Source: Nonomuraea rhizosphaerae (GTDB lineage: Bacteria; Actinomycetota; Actinomycetes; Streptosporangiales; Streptosporangiaceae). Taken from it: DNA of 38,858 bases. The position numbers and the translations under genes were made by a program. Location: positions 1 through 38,858 of the forward strand of contig NZ_JAHKRL010000044.1 in assembly GCF_019396405.1 (NCBI RefSeq). Reading direction: 5' to 3'. Below, piece by piece: positions 31,902-38,858 of the stretch. How positions within the stretch are numbered: the stretch's first letter is position 1; every line of letters begins with the position of its first letter. Under the pieces are notes generated by a model. The model saw nothing but the letters and a program-made list of their open reading frames with translations, did no database searches and was not told the origin of the DNA.

Positions 31902-32882
31902 ATGACCACCAACCTCCGTACCCGTGACGGCGGACCGGCCACGAGCCGGCCCGCCTCGCGGCGCAGCCATGGTGAAGGACCCTTCAGGTACGCCTCCACC
32001 GGCGCGGGGATCATCCTGCTGGCGATCATGGCGGCCATCGCCGTGTTCCTCATCAGCGAGGCGATCCCCGCCCTGCAGGCGAACAAGGGGCACTTCCTCA
32101 CCGAGCTGACCTGGGACCCCAACGGCAGCCAGGTCTTCGGCATCGGCGCCCTGGCGTTCGGTACCGTGCTCAGCTCGGCGATCGCGCTCGTCATCGCGAC
32201 CCCCATCGCGGTCGGCGTGGCGCTGTTCATCTCCCACTACGCGCCCCGCCGCCTGGCCGGGCCGCTCGGTTACCTGGTGGACCTGCTCGCCGCCGTGCCC
32301 AGCGTGGTGTACGGACTGTGGGGCGTGGCCTTCCTGGTGCCGCTGCTGATCACCCCGTCGAAGTGGCTCAACGAGAACCTCGGCTGGTTCCCGCTGTTCG
32401 CCGGTGAGGGCGCGATCGGCGGCAAGACCATGCTCGCCGGCGGCATCGTCCTGGCGATCATGATCCTGCCGATCATCGCGGCCATCTCCCGCGAGGTGTT
32501 CCTCCAGGCTCCCAAGATGAACGAGGAGGCGGCGCTCGCGCTCGGCGCCACCCGCTGGGAGATGATCAGGATGGCCGTGCTGCCGTTCGGCCGCCCGGGT
32601 GTCATCAGCGCGGCGATGCTCGGCCTCGGCCGGGCGATGGGCGAGACCATCGCGGTCGCGCTGATCTTCCCCGCCACGTTCGGCATCAGCATCCAGATCC
32701 TCACCCCGAACGGCAACAGCATCGCGGCCAACATCGCCAACGGCTTCGGCGAGGCCACTCCGATCGGCCGCGGCGCGCTGATCGCCTCCGGTCTGGTGCT
32801 GTTCGTCATCACCCTGCTCGTCAACATAGCGGCCCGCATGGTCATCAACCGCCGCAAGGAGTACGCGAGGGCCGCCGCATGA
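31902..32882 (+). CDS. pstC: Phosphate ABC transporter permease PstC
   Basis: A 326-residue permease with about six membrane segments, the first near 33-53, and the cytoplasmic coupling motif EEAALALGATRWEMIRMAVL with GRPGVISA. With PstA it forms the channel for phosphate. The Arg-rich N-terminus before the first helix faces the cytoplasm. It begins 6 nt after pstS and its stop overlaps the pstA start (ATGA). Confidence 0.95.
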   Translation: MTTNLRTRDGGPATSRPASRRSHGEGPFRYASTGAGIILLAIMAAIAVFLISEAIPALQANKGHFLTELTWDPNGSQVFGIGALAFGTVLSSAIALVIATPIAVGVALFISHYAPRRLAGPLGYLVDLLAAVPSVVYGLWGVAFLVPLLITPSKWLNENLGWFPLFAGEGAIGGKTMLAGGIVLAIMILPIIAAISREVFLQAPKMNEEAALALGATRWEMIRMAVLPFGRPGVISAAMLGLGRAMGETIAVALIFPATFGISIQILTPNGNSIAANIANGFGEATPIGRGALIASGLVLFVITLLVNIAARMVINRRKEYARAAA

Positions 32883-33769
32883 CCACCACCACAACCTCGA
32901 CGATCCAGCACATCTCCACCGGCCGGCGCGTCAAGGACAAGCTCGTCCAAGGGCTGGTCTACCTGGCGTTCGGCCTGGCCGTCGTCCCGCTCGTGTCCGT
33001 GCTCTGGCTGGTCATCCAGAACGGCCTGGCCCGCTTCGACATGGAGTTCCTCACCCACTCGATGCGGAACATCGGCGCCCGCGACGCGGGCGGCGGCGCC
33101 TACCACGCCATCGTCGGCACGCTGGAGCAGGTCCTGCTGGCCTCGGCCATCTCCGTCCCCATCGGGCTGCTGACCGCGATCTACCTGGTCGAGTACGGCA
33201 ACGGCGGCCGGTTGAGCCGGGCCATCAGCTTCTTCGTGGACGTCATGACCGGCATCCCGTCGGTGGTGGCGGGCCTGTTCATCCTGGCGTTCTGGATCCT
33301 GGTCCTGGGCATGCCGTTCTCCGGCTGGGCCGGCGCCATGGCGGTGTCCATCCTCATGATGCCGACCGTGGTCAGATCGGCCGAGGAGATGCTCCGCCTG
33401 GTGCCGACCGACCTGCGCGAGGCCTCGTACGCGCTGGGCGTGGCCAAGTGGCGCACCATCGTGAAGGTCGTGCTGCCGACCGCGCTGACCGGCATCATCA
33501 CCGGCGTCATGCTGGCCGTGGCGCGGGTCGCGGGCGAGACCGCGCCGGTGCTGCTGACCGTCTTCTTCACCGACTCCATCAACTTCGACCCGTTCAGCGG
33601 GCCGCAGATGTCGCTTCCCCTCTACGTCTTCGACCAGGCAGGACGTCCCAACGACACCGCCATCGACCGTGCGTGGACCGGAGCGCTCACGCTCATCCTG
33701 ATCGTCATGCTGCTCAACCTGGTGGCGCGTCTGATCGCCTGGTGGCGTTCGCCCGCCAGGGGCCGATAG
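32879..33769 (+). CDS. pstA: Phosphate ABC transporter permease PstA
   Basis: A 296-residue permease, partner of PstC, with about six membrane segments. The coupling loop reads REASYALGVAKWRTIVKVVL, followed by PTALTGIITG, and RVAGETAPVLLTVFF is the family motif in the last third. The start overlaps pstC by 4 bp; the stop is 15 nt before pstB. Confidence 0.95.
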   Translation: MTTTTTSTIQHISTGRRVKDKLVQGLVYLAFGLAVVPLVSVLWLVIQNGLARFDMEFLTHSMRNIGARDAGGGAYHAIVGTLEQVLLASAISVPIGLLTAIYLVEYGNGGRLSRAISFFVDVMTGIPSVVAGLFILAFWILVLGMPFSGWAGAMAVSILMMPTVVRSAEEMLRLVPTDLREASYALGVAKWRTIVKVVLPTALTGIITGVMLAVARVAGETAPVLLTVFFTDSINFDPFSGPQMSLPLYVFDQAGRPNDTAIDRAWTGALTLILIVMLLNLVARLIAWWRSPARGR

Positions 33770-33784
33770 GGGGTACAAGCCGCT

Positions 33785-34561
33785 ATGTCCAAGCAAATCC
33801 AGGTTTCTGGCCTGGACGCCTACTACGGGGCGCACAAGGCCATCGAGGACGTCTCGATGACCATCGAGCCGCGTTCCATCACCGCGTTCATCGGCCCCTC
33901 CGGCTGCGGCAAGTCGACGTTCCTGCGCACCCTGAACCGCATGCACGAGGTCATCCCCGGCGCGCGCGTGGAGGGCAAGGTCCTGCTCGACGGCGAGGAC
34001 CTGTACGGGAGCACCGTCGCGCCCGTCTCGGTCCGCCGCATGATCGGCATGGTCTTCCAGCGCCCGAACCCGTTCCCCACCATGTCGATCTACGAGAACG
34101 TGGCCGCCGGCCTCCGGCTCAACGGCCGCGTGGCGAAGTCGCAGCTCGACGGCATCGTCGAGGAGTCGCTGAAGGGCGCCAACCTCTGGAACGAGGTCAA
34201 GGACCGCCTCGGCAAGCCCGGCGCGGGCCTGTCCGGTGGCCAGCAGCAGCGGCTCTGCATCGCCCGGGCCATCGCGGTCAAACCGCAGGTCCTGCTGATG
34301 GACGAGCCGTGCTCGGCGCTCGACCCGATCTCCACCCTGGCCATCGAGGACCTGATGGCCAAGCTGAAGGACGAGTTCACGATCGTGATCGTCACCCACA
34401 ACATGCAGCAGGCCGCCCGGGTCAGCGACAGGACCGCCTTCTTCAACCTCGCCGCGCAGGGCAAGCCCGGCAAGGTGGTCGAGATGGACGAGACCTCTCG
34501 CATGTTCACCAACCCCACCGAGAAGGCGACCGAGGACTACATCACAGGACGCTTCGGCTGA
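33785..34561 (+). CDS. pstB: Phosphate ABC transporter ATPase PstB
   Basis: A 258-residue ATPase. Walker [10 protein letters not shown] (about 39-47), Q-loop [11 protein letters not shown], signature LSGGQQQR, Walker [14 protein letters not shown] and the switch His in VTHNMQQ are all present, including the PstB-type NPFP and CSALDP. Powers PstCA. AGGGGG stands before ATG 33785, and the last base of its stop is the first base of the next gene (TGATG). Confidence 0.96.
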   Translation: MSKQIQVSGLDAYYGAHKAIEDVSMTIEPRSITAFIGPSGCGKSTFLRTLNRMHEVIPGARVEGKVLLDGEDLYGSTVAPVSVRRMIGMVFQRPNPFPTMSIYENVAAGLRLNGRVAKSQLDGIVEESLKGANLWNEVKDRLGKPGAGLSGGQQQRLCIARAIAVKPQVLLMDEPCSALDPISTLAIEDLMAKLKDEFTIVIVTHNMQQAARVSDRTAFFNLAAQGKPGKVVEMDETSRMFTNPTEKATEDYITGRFG

Positions 34562-35277
34562 TGATCCACCAGCAGGCGGCATCCACGGTGAACGGGGACA
34601 CGAGGACGAAGCCAATCCTGCTCATAGCCGACCCCGACACGGGGGTCGTCGAGGATGTGTCCACCGCGCTCGAACACGAGGGGGTGGCCGTCACTGGCGC
34701 CCCCGACGGCGCCCAGGGCCTGATCCAGGCCGGGGCGCTGCAGCCCGACGTGGTGCTCGTCTCGGCCACGCTGCCCGTCATCGGCGCCGTCGACTTCGTC
34801 CGCGCGGTACGGCTCTCCCGGGCCGTGCCCGTGCTGCTCGGCGTCGGTGAGGGGCACGCCGAGCAGGCCGTCCAGGCGCTCGCGGCCGGCGCCGTCGCCT
34901 GCGTCGCCCGGCCGTACCGGGTGCCCGAGCTGCTGCCGTTCATCCACGCGGCCTCCCCCGAGGGCCGCAAGGTGCTGGTCGTGGGCGACGTCGAACTGGA
35001 CGTGCAGGCCTACCAGGTACGGGTGGACGGCCGGATCGTGCACCTGCCGCTGCGGGAGTTCGAGCTGCTGCAGTACCTGATGCGCAACGCCGACCGCACG
35101 GTCACGCGCGAGCAGATCATGCGGCACGTATGGCAGACAGTGTCCAGCACCTCGACGAACACGATCGCGGTGCACGTCAAGCGGCTGCGGGCGCGGCTGG
35201 GCGACGACGAGGATGAGCTGATCCAGACGGTACGCGGCGTCGGCTACCGCCTGGTCACCCCGGCCGTCGCACCATGA
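34561..35277 (+). CDS. OmpR-type regulator with degenerate receiver
   Basis: A 238-residue protein coupled to pstB by a one-base overlap. The receiver-like part (about 17-130) has D24 and D26 but Ser68 at the phosphoacceptor position (PDVVLVSATLP), Gly instead of the switch Ser/Thr (VLLGVGE), and Arg117 instead of the conserved Lys (VARPYR). The DNA-binding winged helix is intact (about 140-233, LPLREFELLQYLMRN to VHVKRLRARLG and RGVGYRL). It should bind DNA without phosphorylation. No kinase is adjacent and no phoU in the window. Control of phosphate genes is inferred from position only. Confidence 0.88.
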   Translation: MIHQQAASTVNGDTRTKPILLIADPDTGVVEDVSTALEHEGVAVTGAPDGAQGLIQAGALQPDVVLVSATLPVIGAVDFVRAVRLSRAVPVLLGVGEGHAEQAVQALAAGAVACVARPYRVPELLPFIHAASPEGRKVLVVGDVELDVQAYQVRVDGRIVHLPLREFELLQYLMRNADRTVTREQIMRHVWQTVSSTSTNTIAVHVKRLRARLGDDEDELIQTVRGVGYRLVTPAVAP

Positions 35278-35325
35278 CCACCCGCCCAGCTGCTGCTTGG
35301 CGGATTCGCAGCCGTTTTGTCGGAC

Positions 35326-36534
35326 TCACAGCTGCTTGCACGAGCGGAACGACTTCATGATCCGCTCGGCGACGCCCTCGACGGTGGCGATGCCCTGACC
35401 GGTGTCGCCATTGTTCTCGGTCAGCACGGCGACGGCGTAGTCATGCCCTTCCTCCCGCAGCAGACCGGCGCTGATGATGGCCCAGCGCTCGTTGGACACG
35501 TGCTTCAGCCAGCCGTTCTTCAGCGCCACCTTGTCGCCCTTGCACCTGGCCGCGCTGATGCCCCAGTCCTGGCCGTCGATCACCTTGCCCATCAGCTTGA
35601 GCACCTGCGCGCGGTCCTTGGCCTTGAGCGGGCTCTTCGACGACACCAGGCCCTTCATCAGGCGGACCTGGTCCTCGGCCGAGGTCCTGGTGATGCCCCA
35701 GCAGTACAGGTCGACGCAGTTGCCCGGAACGCCCTGCGTGTGACGCAGCCCGTACTTCCTGCCCGCCTTCGTGAACCCGGGCGCACCCCCGATGCGCAGC
35801 CAGAGGCGGTCGGCGGCATGGTTGTCGCTGTAGCGGATCATGAGGTCGGCGTCCCGCCGGGTGGCCTTCGACAGCTTGCTCCAGGGGGTCTTGAGCAGCA
35901 GGGCCATGAGGATCTGGACCTTGGCGGTGCTGGCGGTGATCATCCGCTCGCCGCGGTGGTAGCGGTAGAGACGCCCGTCGGTGAGGTCCTTGACCATGGC
36001 CGTGACGGGCCCCGGCCGGCCCGCCAGGAACCGGTCGAGCCGCTTGGTGATCTTCTTCGCCGGCACCGGCTTGGGCTTCTTCTTCACGGCGGCCTGCTGC
36101 TTGGTGGCAGGGCGCTGCTCGACAACGACCGGCTGCCCTGGCTGCCCTGGCTGCCCTGGCTGCCCTATGGCGAACGGCTGCTGAGTGCCAGGCAGCTGCC
36201 GCACGGCGAGCCACCGCTTCCCGGCACGCTGCCGGCTCGTAGCGGCAAGCTCCGGCCGCCGCTGCCGTGAGGGCCCGAACCGCTCGGGCTGCTGTTCCGA
36301 GGGCCCGGCCTCCTCGGGCTGCTGCTGTCGCGAGAGCCCGAGCCGCTCCCGCTCACTCTCGACAGTCCGCCGCTCGGCCGCCTGGAACGTGACAGACAGC
36401 CGGACGGCGTCGGACGAACGCGTGTCCGACGCCGCTCCTATGGCCAGCGGCAACAAGAAGATCGCCGCCACGACCATCCGGGCCACGACTGTGACCACGC
36501 TGGAGGGCACCCCGACACCTCTCCCCGCGATCAT
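35326..36534 (-). CDS. Class-A beta-lactamase-like serine hydrolase
   Basis: A 402-residue exported protein. It has a membrane/signal segment at about 13-34, then a low-complexity region (60-160) with three imperfect GxSRQxQPE units, four GQP triplets, and a Lys/Pro-rich stalk. The serine hydrolase domain (about 162-402) carries STAK (Ser202, Lys205) and SDN (236-238); the third motif reads KNG (339-341) instead of KTG. Two Cys pairs are present. Such proteins may be penicillin-binding or lactamase-like; activity against beta-lactams cannot be assumed. ATG 36534 sits in a palindrome with GATAAT 6 nt upstream. Confidence 0.85.
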   Translation of the reverse strand: MIAGRGVGVPSSVVTVVARMVVAAIFLLPLAIGAASDTRSSDAVRLSVTFQAAERRTVESERERLGLSRQQQPEEAGPSEQQPERFGPSRQRRPELAATSRQRAGKRWLAVRQLPGTQQPFAIGQPGQPGQPGQPVVVEQRPATKQQAAVKKKPKPVPAKKITKRLDRFLAGRPGPVTAMVKDLTDGRLYRYHRGERMITASTAKVQILMALLLKTPWSKLSKATRRDADLMIRYSDNHAADRLWLRIGGAPGFTKAGRKYGLRHTQGVPGNCVDLYCWGITRTSAEDQVRLMKGLVSSKSPLKAKDRAQVLKLMGKVIDGQDWGISAARCKGDKVALKNGWLKHVSNERWAIISAGLLREEGHDYAVAVLTENNGDTGQGIATVEGVAERIMKSFRSCKQL

Positions 36535-36554
36535 TCGTGAATTATCACGAATGA
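36531..36554. promoter_or_regulatory. Palindromic operator over the serine-hydrolase promoter
   Basis: TCATTCGTGA (36531-36540) and its exact inverse (36545-36554) flank the 4 bp ATTA. The centre, read on the minus strand, forms the -10-like GATAAT, and one arm holds the start codon at 36534. A bound repressor would cover the promoter. Confidence 0.7.
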
Positions 36555-36567
36555 GAAAGAAGGGTCG

Positions 36568-37455
36568 CTAGTGGCCAGCGGCAAGCAGTTTGTGAACTAT
36601 GTCGTCGTCACAGGTGTCCCAGAAGCCGCCCACGACGTCCTCCAGGTGCTGGAGCGAGTCCGCCCGGAACAACACGTCCTGATATTTCGTGATGTCGTAG
36701 TGCGTGGTGCCCATGGCACTTAGATCCAGCGGCCTGATGTCCATGCCGCGAAACTCCTCGATCTCCCCGTACGACGACAGGATCCCCGCCCCGTACGCCT
36801 TGAGCTCCGCGCCCTCCAGCATCACCCCGAACTCCAGCGTGAACCAGAACACCTTCGACACGAACTGCAGCGCCGCATCGGTCTCCACCCTGCGCGCGGC
36901 CGCTCCCGCCAGGCGGTAGAGCGCGGCGTACCGGTCGTTGGCCAGCGCGTTGGCGTGCCCGATCACCTCGTGCACGATGTCGGGCTCCGGCGTGTAGAAC
37001 GGCACCGAGTGGTGGCGGATGTACTGGGTCGAGTGGAAGTACCCGTCCGCCAGCACCCCGTAGAAGTCCCGCAACGGCACCAGCCCGGCCGCCGGCAGAT
37101 ACCGGAACCCCGTCAACGGCTCCAGCAGCTGGGAGACCTCCTCCAACTGCGGGATCCGATCCTGCGGCAACCCCAGCCTCGTGACACCCGCCAGGTATTC
37201 GGCCGTCGCGTACTTGGCGTGCTTGACCGCCAGCTCCCTGGTGACCAGCGCCCAGACCTCGTGCTCCTGCTCGGTGTACTCGGCCAGCGGGATCGGCGTC
37301 CCGCGCTCGTGGTTCACCGCCAGCCCGGCGATCGCGTTGCGCCGCGCCCGGTACACCGGATCGGCGAACCCCGGATGAGACGCCGACAACTCAACCACCA
37401 CCGAGCCATCCTCCTGGGCGGCAACCGGGGCGAAGTATTGCGCTTCCTCAAACAT
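36568..37455 (-). CDS. phhA: Phenylalanine 4-monooxygenase
   Basis: A 295-residue aromatic amino acid hydroxylase. The iron site is His162 and His167 (HEVIGH) with Glu208 (FTLEFG); PDIVHE and the C-terminal helix region follow the family. It converts phenylalanine to tyrosine with tetrahydropterin and O2; a tryptophan preference is not excluded. ATG 37455 (MFEEAQYFAPV) is preferred: an in-frame TTG at 37536 would add residues that look like translated promoter DNA. Divergent from an Lrp-family regulator, which is the likely controller. Confidence 0.9.
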   Translation of the reverse strand: MFEEAQYFAPVAAQEDGSVVVELSASHPGFADPVYRARRNAIAGLAVNHERGTPIPLAEYTEQEHEVWALVTRELAVKHAKYATAEYLAGVTRLGLPQDRIPQLEEVSQLLEPLTGFRYLPAAGLVPLRDFYGVLADGYFHSTQYIRHHSVPFYTPEPDIVHEVIGHANALANDRYAALYRLAGAAARRVETDAALQFVSKVFWFTLEFGVMLEGAELKAYGAGILSSYGEIEEFRGMDIRPLDLSAMGTTHYDITKYQDVLFRADSLQHLEDVVGGFWDTCDDDIVHKLLAAGH

Positions 37456-37524
37456 GACACCGATAACAGCAAGCTTCGCTTTTCCTGGCAAGAGCGCCCA
37501 GTTTTCCTGCACGATACGCTGGAT

Positions 37525-37557
37525 TTCGTACGACAAGATCCGTCATTCCTGTACGAA
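37525..37557. promoter_or_regulatory. Inverted repeat between phhA and the Lrp gene
   Basis: TTCGTAC (37525-37531) and GTACGAA (37551-37557) form 7-bp inverted arms 19 nt apart; the first also lies in the palindrome TCGTACGA (37526-37533). The location, just before the Lrp gene and upstream of phhA, suits an Lrp-type operator. Confidence 0.5.
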
Positions 37558-37583
37558 CCGCACAGCCCGCCGAAGGGACGCTT

Positions 37584-38048
37584 ATGGACGATCTGGACAC
37601 CCGATTGCTCGTCACCATGCGCGCCCACCCCCGCATCGGCCTCACCGAACTCGCCCGCCTCCTCGGCGTCGCCCGCGGCACCGTGCAGGCCCGCGTCGAC
37701 AAGCTCACCGGCCGCGGCGTGATCGTCGACTTCGGCCCCACCGTCTCCACCTCCCGCGCCGGCTTCCCGATCCTGGCGTTCGTCTCCCTCCAGATCGCCC
37801 AGGGCCGCCTGAACGAAGCCGTCGAAGCACTGCGCGTGGTACCCCAGATCCTGGAGGTGTACGGGACGAGCGGGCAGCACGACCTACTCTGCCGCGTGGT
37901 CGCCCGAAGCACCGACCACCTGCAGGAGGTCATCGCCCGCATCCTGGCCTCACCGGCGGTGCAGCGCACGGACACGACGATCGCCCTCTCCAGCCAGATC
38001 CCGTACCGCGTCGAACCCCTGCTGGAGACGGCCACCCGAGACACCTAG
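37584..38048 (+). CDS. Lrp/AsnC-family regulator
   Basis: A 154-residue regulator. The N-terminal helix-turn-helix is at about 5-50 (IGLTELARLLGVARGTVQAR), and the C-terminal RAM ligand domain at about 65-145 (GFPILAFVSLQIAQGR to TTIALSSQIPY). Lrp-family proteins bind amino acids and control transport or breakdown genes. The divergent phhA makes an aromatic amino acid the natural guess. GAAGGGA stands 6 nt before ATG 37584. Confidence 0.92.
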   Translation: MDDLDTRLLVTMRAHPRIGLTELARLLGVARGTVQARVDKLTGRGVIVDFGPTVSTSRAGFPILAFVSLQIAQGRLNEAVEALRVVPQILEVYGTSGQHDLLCRVVARSTDHLQEVIARILASPAVQRTDTTIALSSQIPYRVEPLLETATRDT

Positions 38049-38834
38049 CCTCCAAACTCGCCACACCTGCCCGGCGTCGTTCCTCGGCCACACCCCACGT
38101 TCCTTGGCCACGCCCCGCCCAGCCTCACCCCACGCCCGGCTTCGCTCCCCACCGCCCTCCTACTCCTGCCGCACTTCGCCCGGCTTCGCTCCTCGGCCGT
38201 ACACGCCCACTTTCACTCCCCGCTTCGCCTCGCCCTGCTCGCCTCGCCTCGCTCCACTCCGCGCCGACCAACTTCAGGCAGCTCACCCCCTGGCAGCCTC
38301 CACGCTCACAGCCGCACCTGCCATCCGCACCCCGCCAATCGTTGTCCTGGACAGGTCCGCTTGAGCAGGTAGCCCCATCCGAACAGCAGCTGCCCTTGTT
38401 CACGCACAGAGACCGCTCTACGTGGTTTCCCCGCCTACGAATCTCGCACTGCGGCTAACCTCCGCCCCCTCGCGAGGGTCCGCCCGCCTCTAATGCTGGC
38501 TCCGTTTCTGCGATCAGCTCTGCCCGTGAAATGGATCCCCCGTCCGCCCTCTTCAGGCAAGCAGGCCCTCAAGGGGGACGAGATCATCGATGTCGGCGAC
38601 GCCGACTTACGCGGCATGCCGTAGTGCGCCACGGGCCCCCTGCACTCCCCTTCGCCAGCACCAGGCTGACGAACAATACGAGCATCATCGTCGTCACAGT
38701 GCCGAATAGCGGAGCAGTCTTTTCTCACGTGACAAGGCTCGCTCAGACGAGGCTTGAAATCGTCAACCCACGGTACGATCTTCCGCCTGGAACCACGGTC
38801 TTAAGCGGCCACAGATACAGGCCCGTAAACGCAG
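38049..38834. other. Region without supportable gene
   Basis: Nearly 0.8 kb. The first 300 bp are C/T-rich low-complexity DNA with CTTCGC and GCCTCGC runs. From 38400 on composition is less extreme, and short frames occur, among them a 34-codon minus-strand frame (38584-38688, starting MMLVLFVSLVLAK) with no ribosome binding site. I saw no tRNA. It may hold gene remains or a control region. Confidence 0.5.
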
Positions 38835-38858
38835 AAAAGGCCCCCACGCTTAGCGTGG
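38835..38858. terminator. Terminator hairpin cut by the window end
   Basis: CCACGC (38844-38849), loop TTA, GCGTGG (38853-38858). The left arm continues outward as AAAAGGCCC, so the full hairpin probably extends past the window with a T tract. The visible stem is 6 bp. Confidence 0.6.

Noticed and set aside
30723-34615. Long minus-strand open frames opposite pstSCAB
   Set aside because: All pst genes are unmistakable on the plus strand; the antisense frames have no recognisable motif.
38584-38688. 34-codon minus-strand frame with a hydrophobic start
   Set aside because: No ribosome binding site, an Arg-rich out-of-character tail, and no supporting neighbour.

Overview
The window is very GC-rich (roughly 70% by eye), and its codon use and gene content are those of a filamentous actinomycete. 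A Wbl protein, a SigF-type and a SigR-type sigma factor, a mycothiol-type RsrA, DasR, PASTA kinase and HD-GYP proteins, and many leaderless promoters all fit. Streptosporangiales (Nonomuraea-like) is my guess. It looks like ordinary chromosome: no phage, insertion sequence, CRISPR array, tRNA or rRNA was seen. A gene order whiB1 / pdtaS / small biotin protein / sigR-rsrA / SRAP / aroA / rsgA recalls the whiB1-rsgA region of mycobacteria.

Layout. 1-3.6 kb: terminator, anti-sigma factor and SigF-type sigma factor, a membrane protein, a diacylglycerol-kinase-family protein, and WhiB1/WblE. 4-7 kb: PdtaS histidine kinase and the GntR regulator DasR, separated by a perfect CRP-type palindrome and bordered by a dispersed intergenic repeat. 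7.2-11.6 kb: a secreted protein, a nuclease of the staphylococcal-nuclease fold, and a NarL-type two-component system with a DUF4097-like surface protein. 11.7-17.4 kb: an acetolactate-synthase-like enzyme, a PASTA Ser/Thr kinase, a FlK-like thioesterase, and a stand-alone biotin carboxylase with its 70-residue biotin carrier. 17.5-20.4 kb: two HD-type membrane proteins and a 38-residue membrane peptide. 20.4-25.7 kb: sugar-nucleotide epimerase, rsrA-sigR, methyltransferase, DksA-like protein, SRAP protein and alcohol dehydrogenase. 25.8-30.7 kb: aroA, rsgA, hisN, fructosamine kinase and a low-molecular-weight phosphatase. 30.7-35.3 kb: a PHO box and pstSCAB plus a response regulator with a degenerate receiver. 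35.3-38 kb: serine hydrolase, phenylalanine hydroxylase and an Lrp regulator. The last 0.8 kb has no supportable gene.

How the genes fit together. Most are signalling or stress-response units: redox (sigR/rsrA, whiB1), general stress (sigF), phosphate (pst) and amino-sugar sensing (dasR), set among housekeeping genes. The most interesting points are the receiver without phosphorylation residues fused to the pst operon, the histidine kinase/regulator junction split by an 89-bp duplication-like event, the four-copy intergenic repeat, a CTG start for rsgA, the small peptide with the HD pair, a SigR autopromoter lying directly on a sigR start codon, and a 20-bp-arm palindrome over the serine hydrolase promoter. 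At least nine genes share a TANNNT box 6-8 nt before the start codon.
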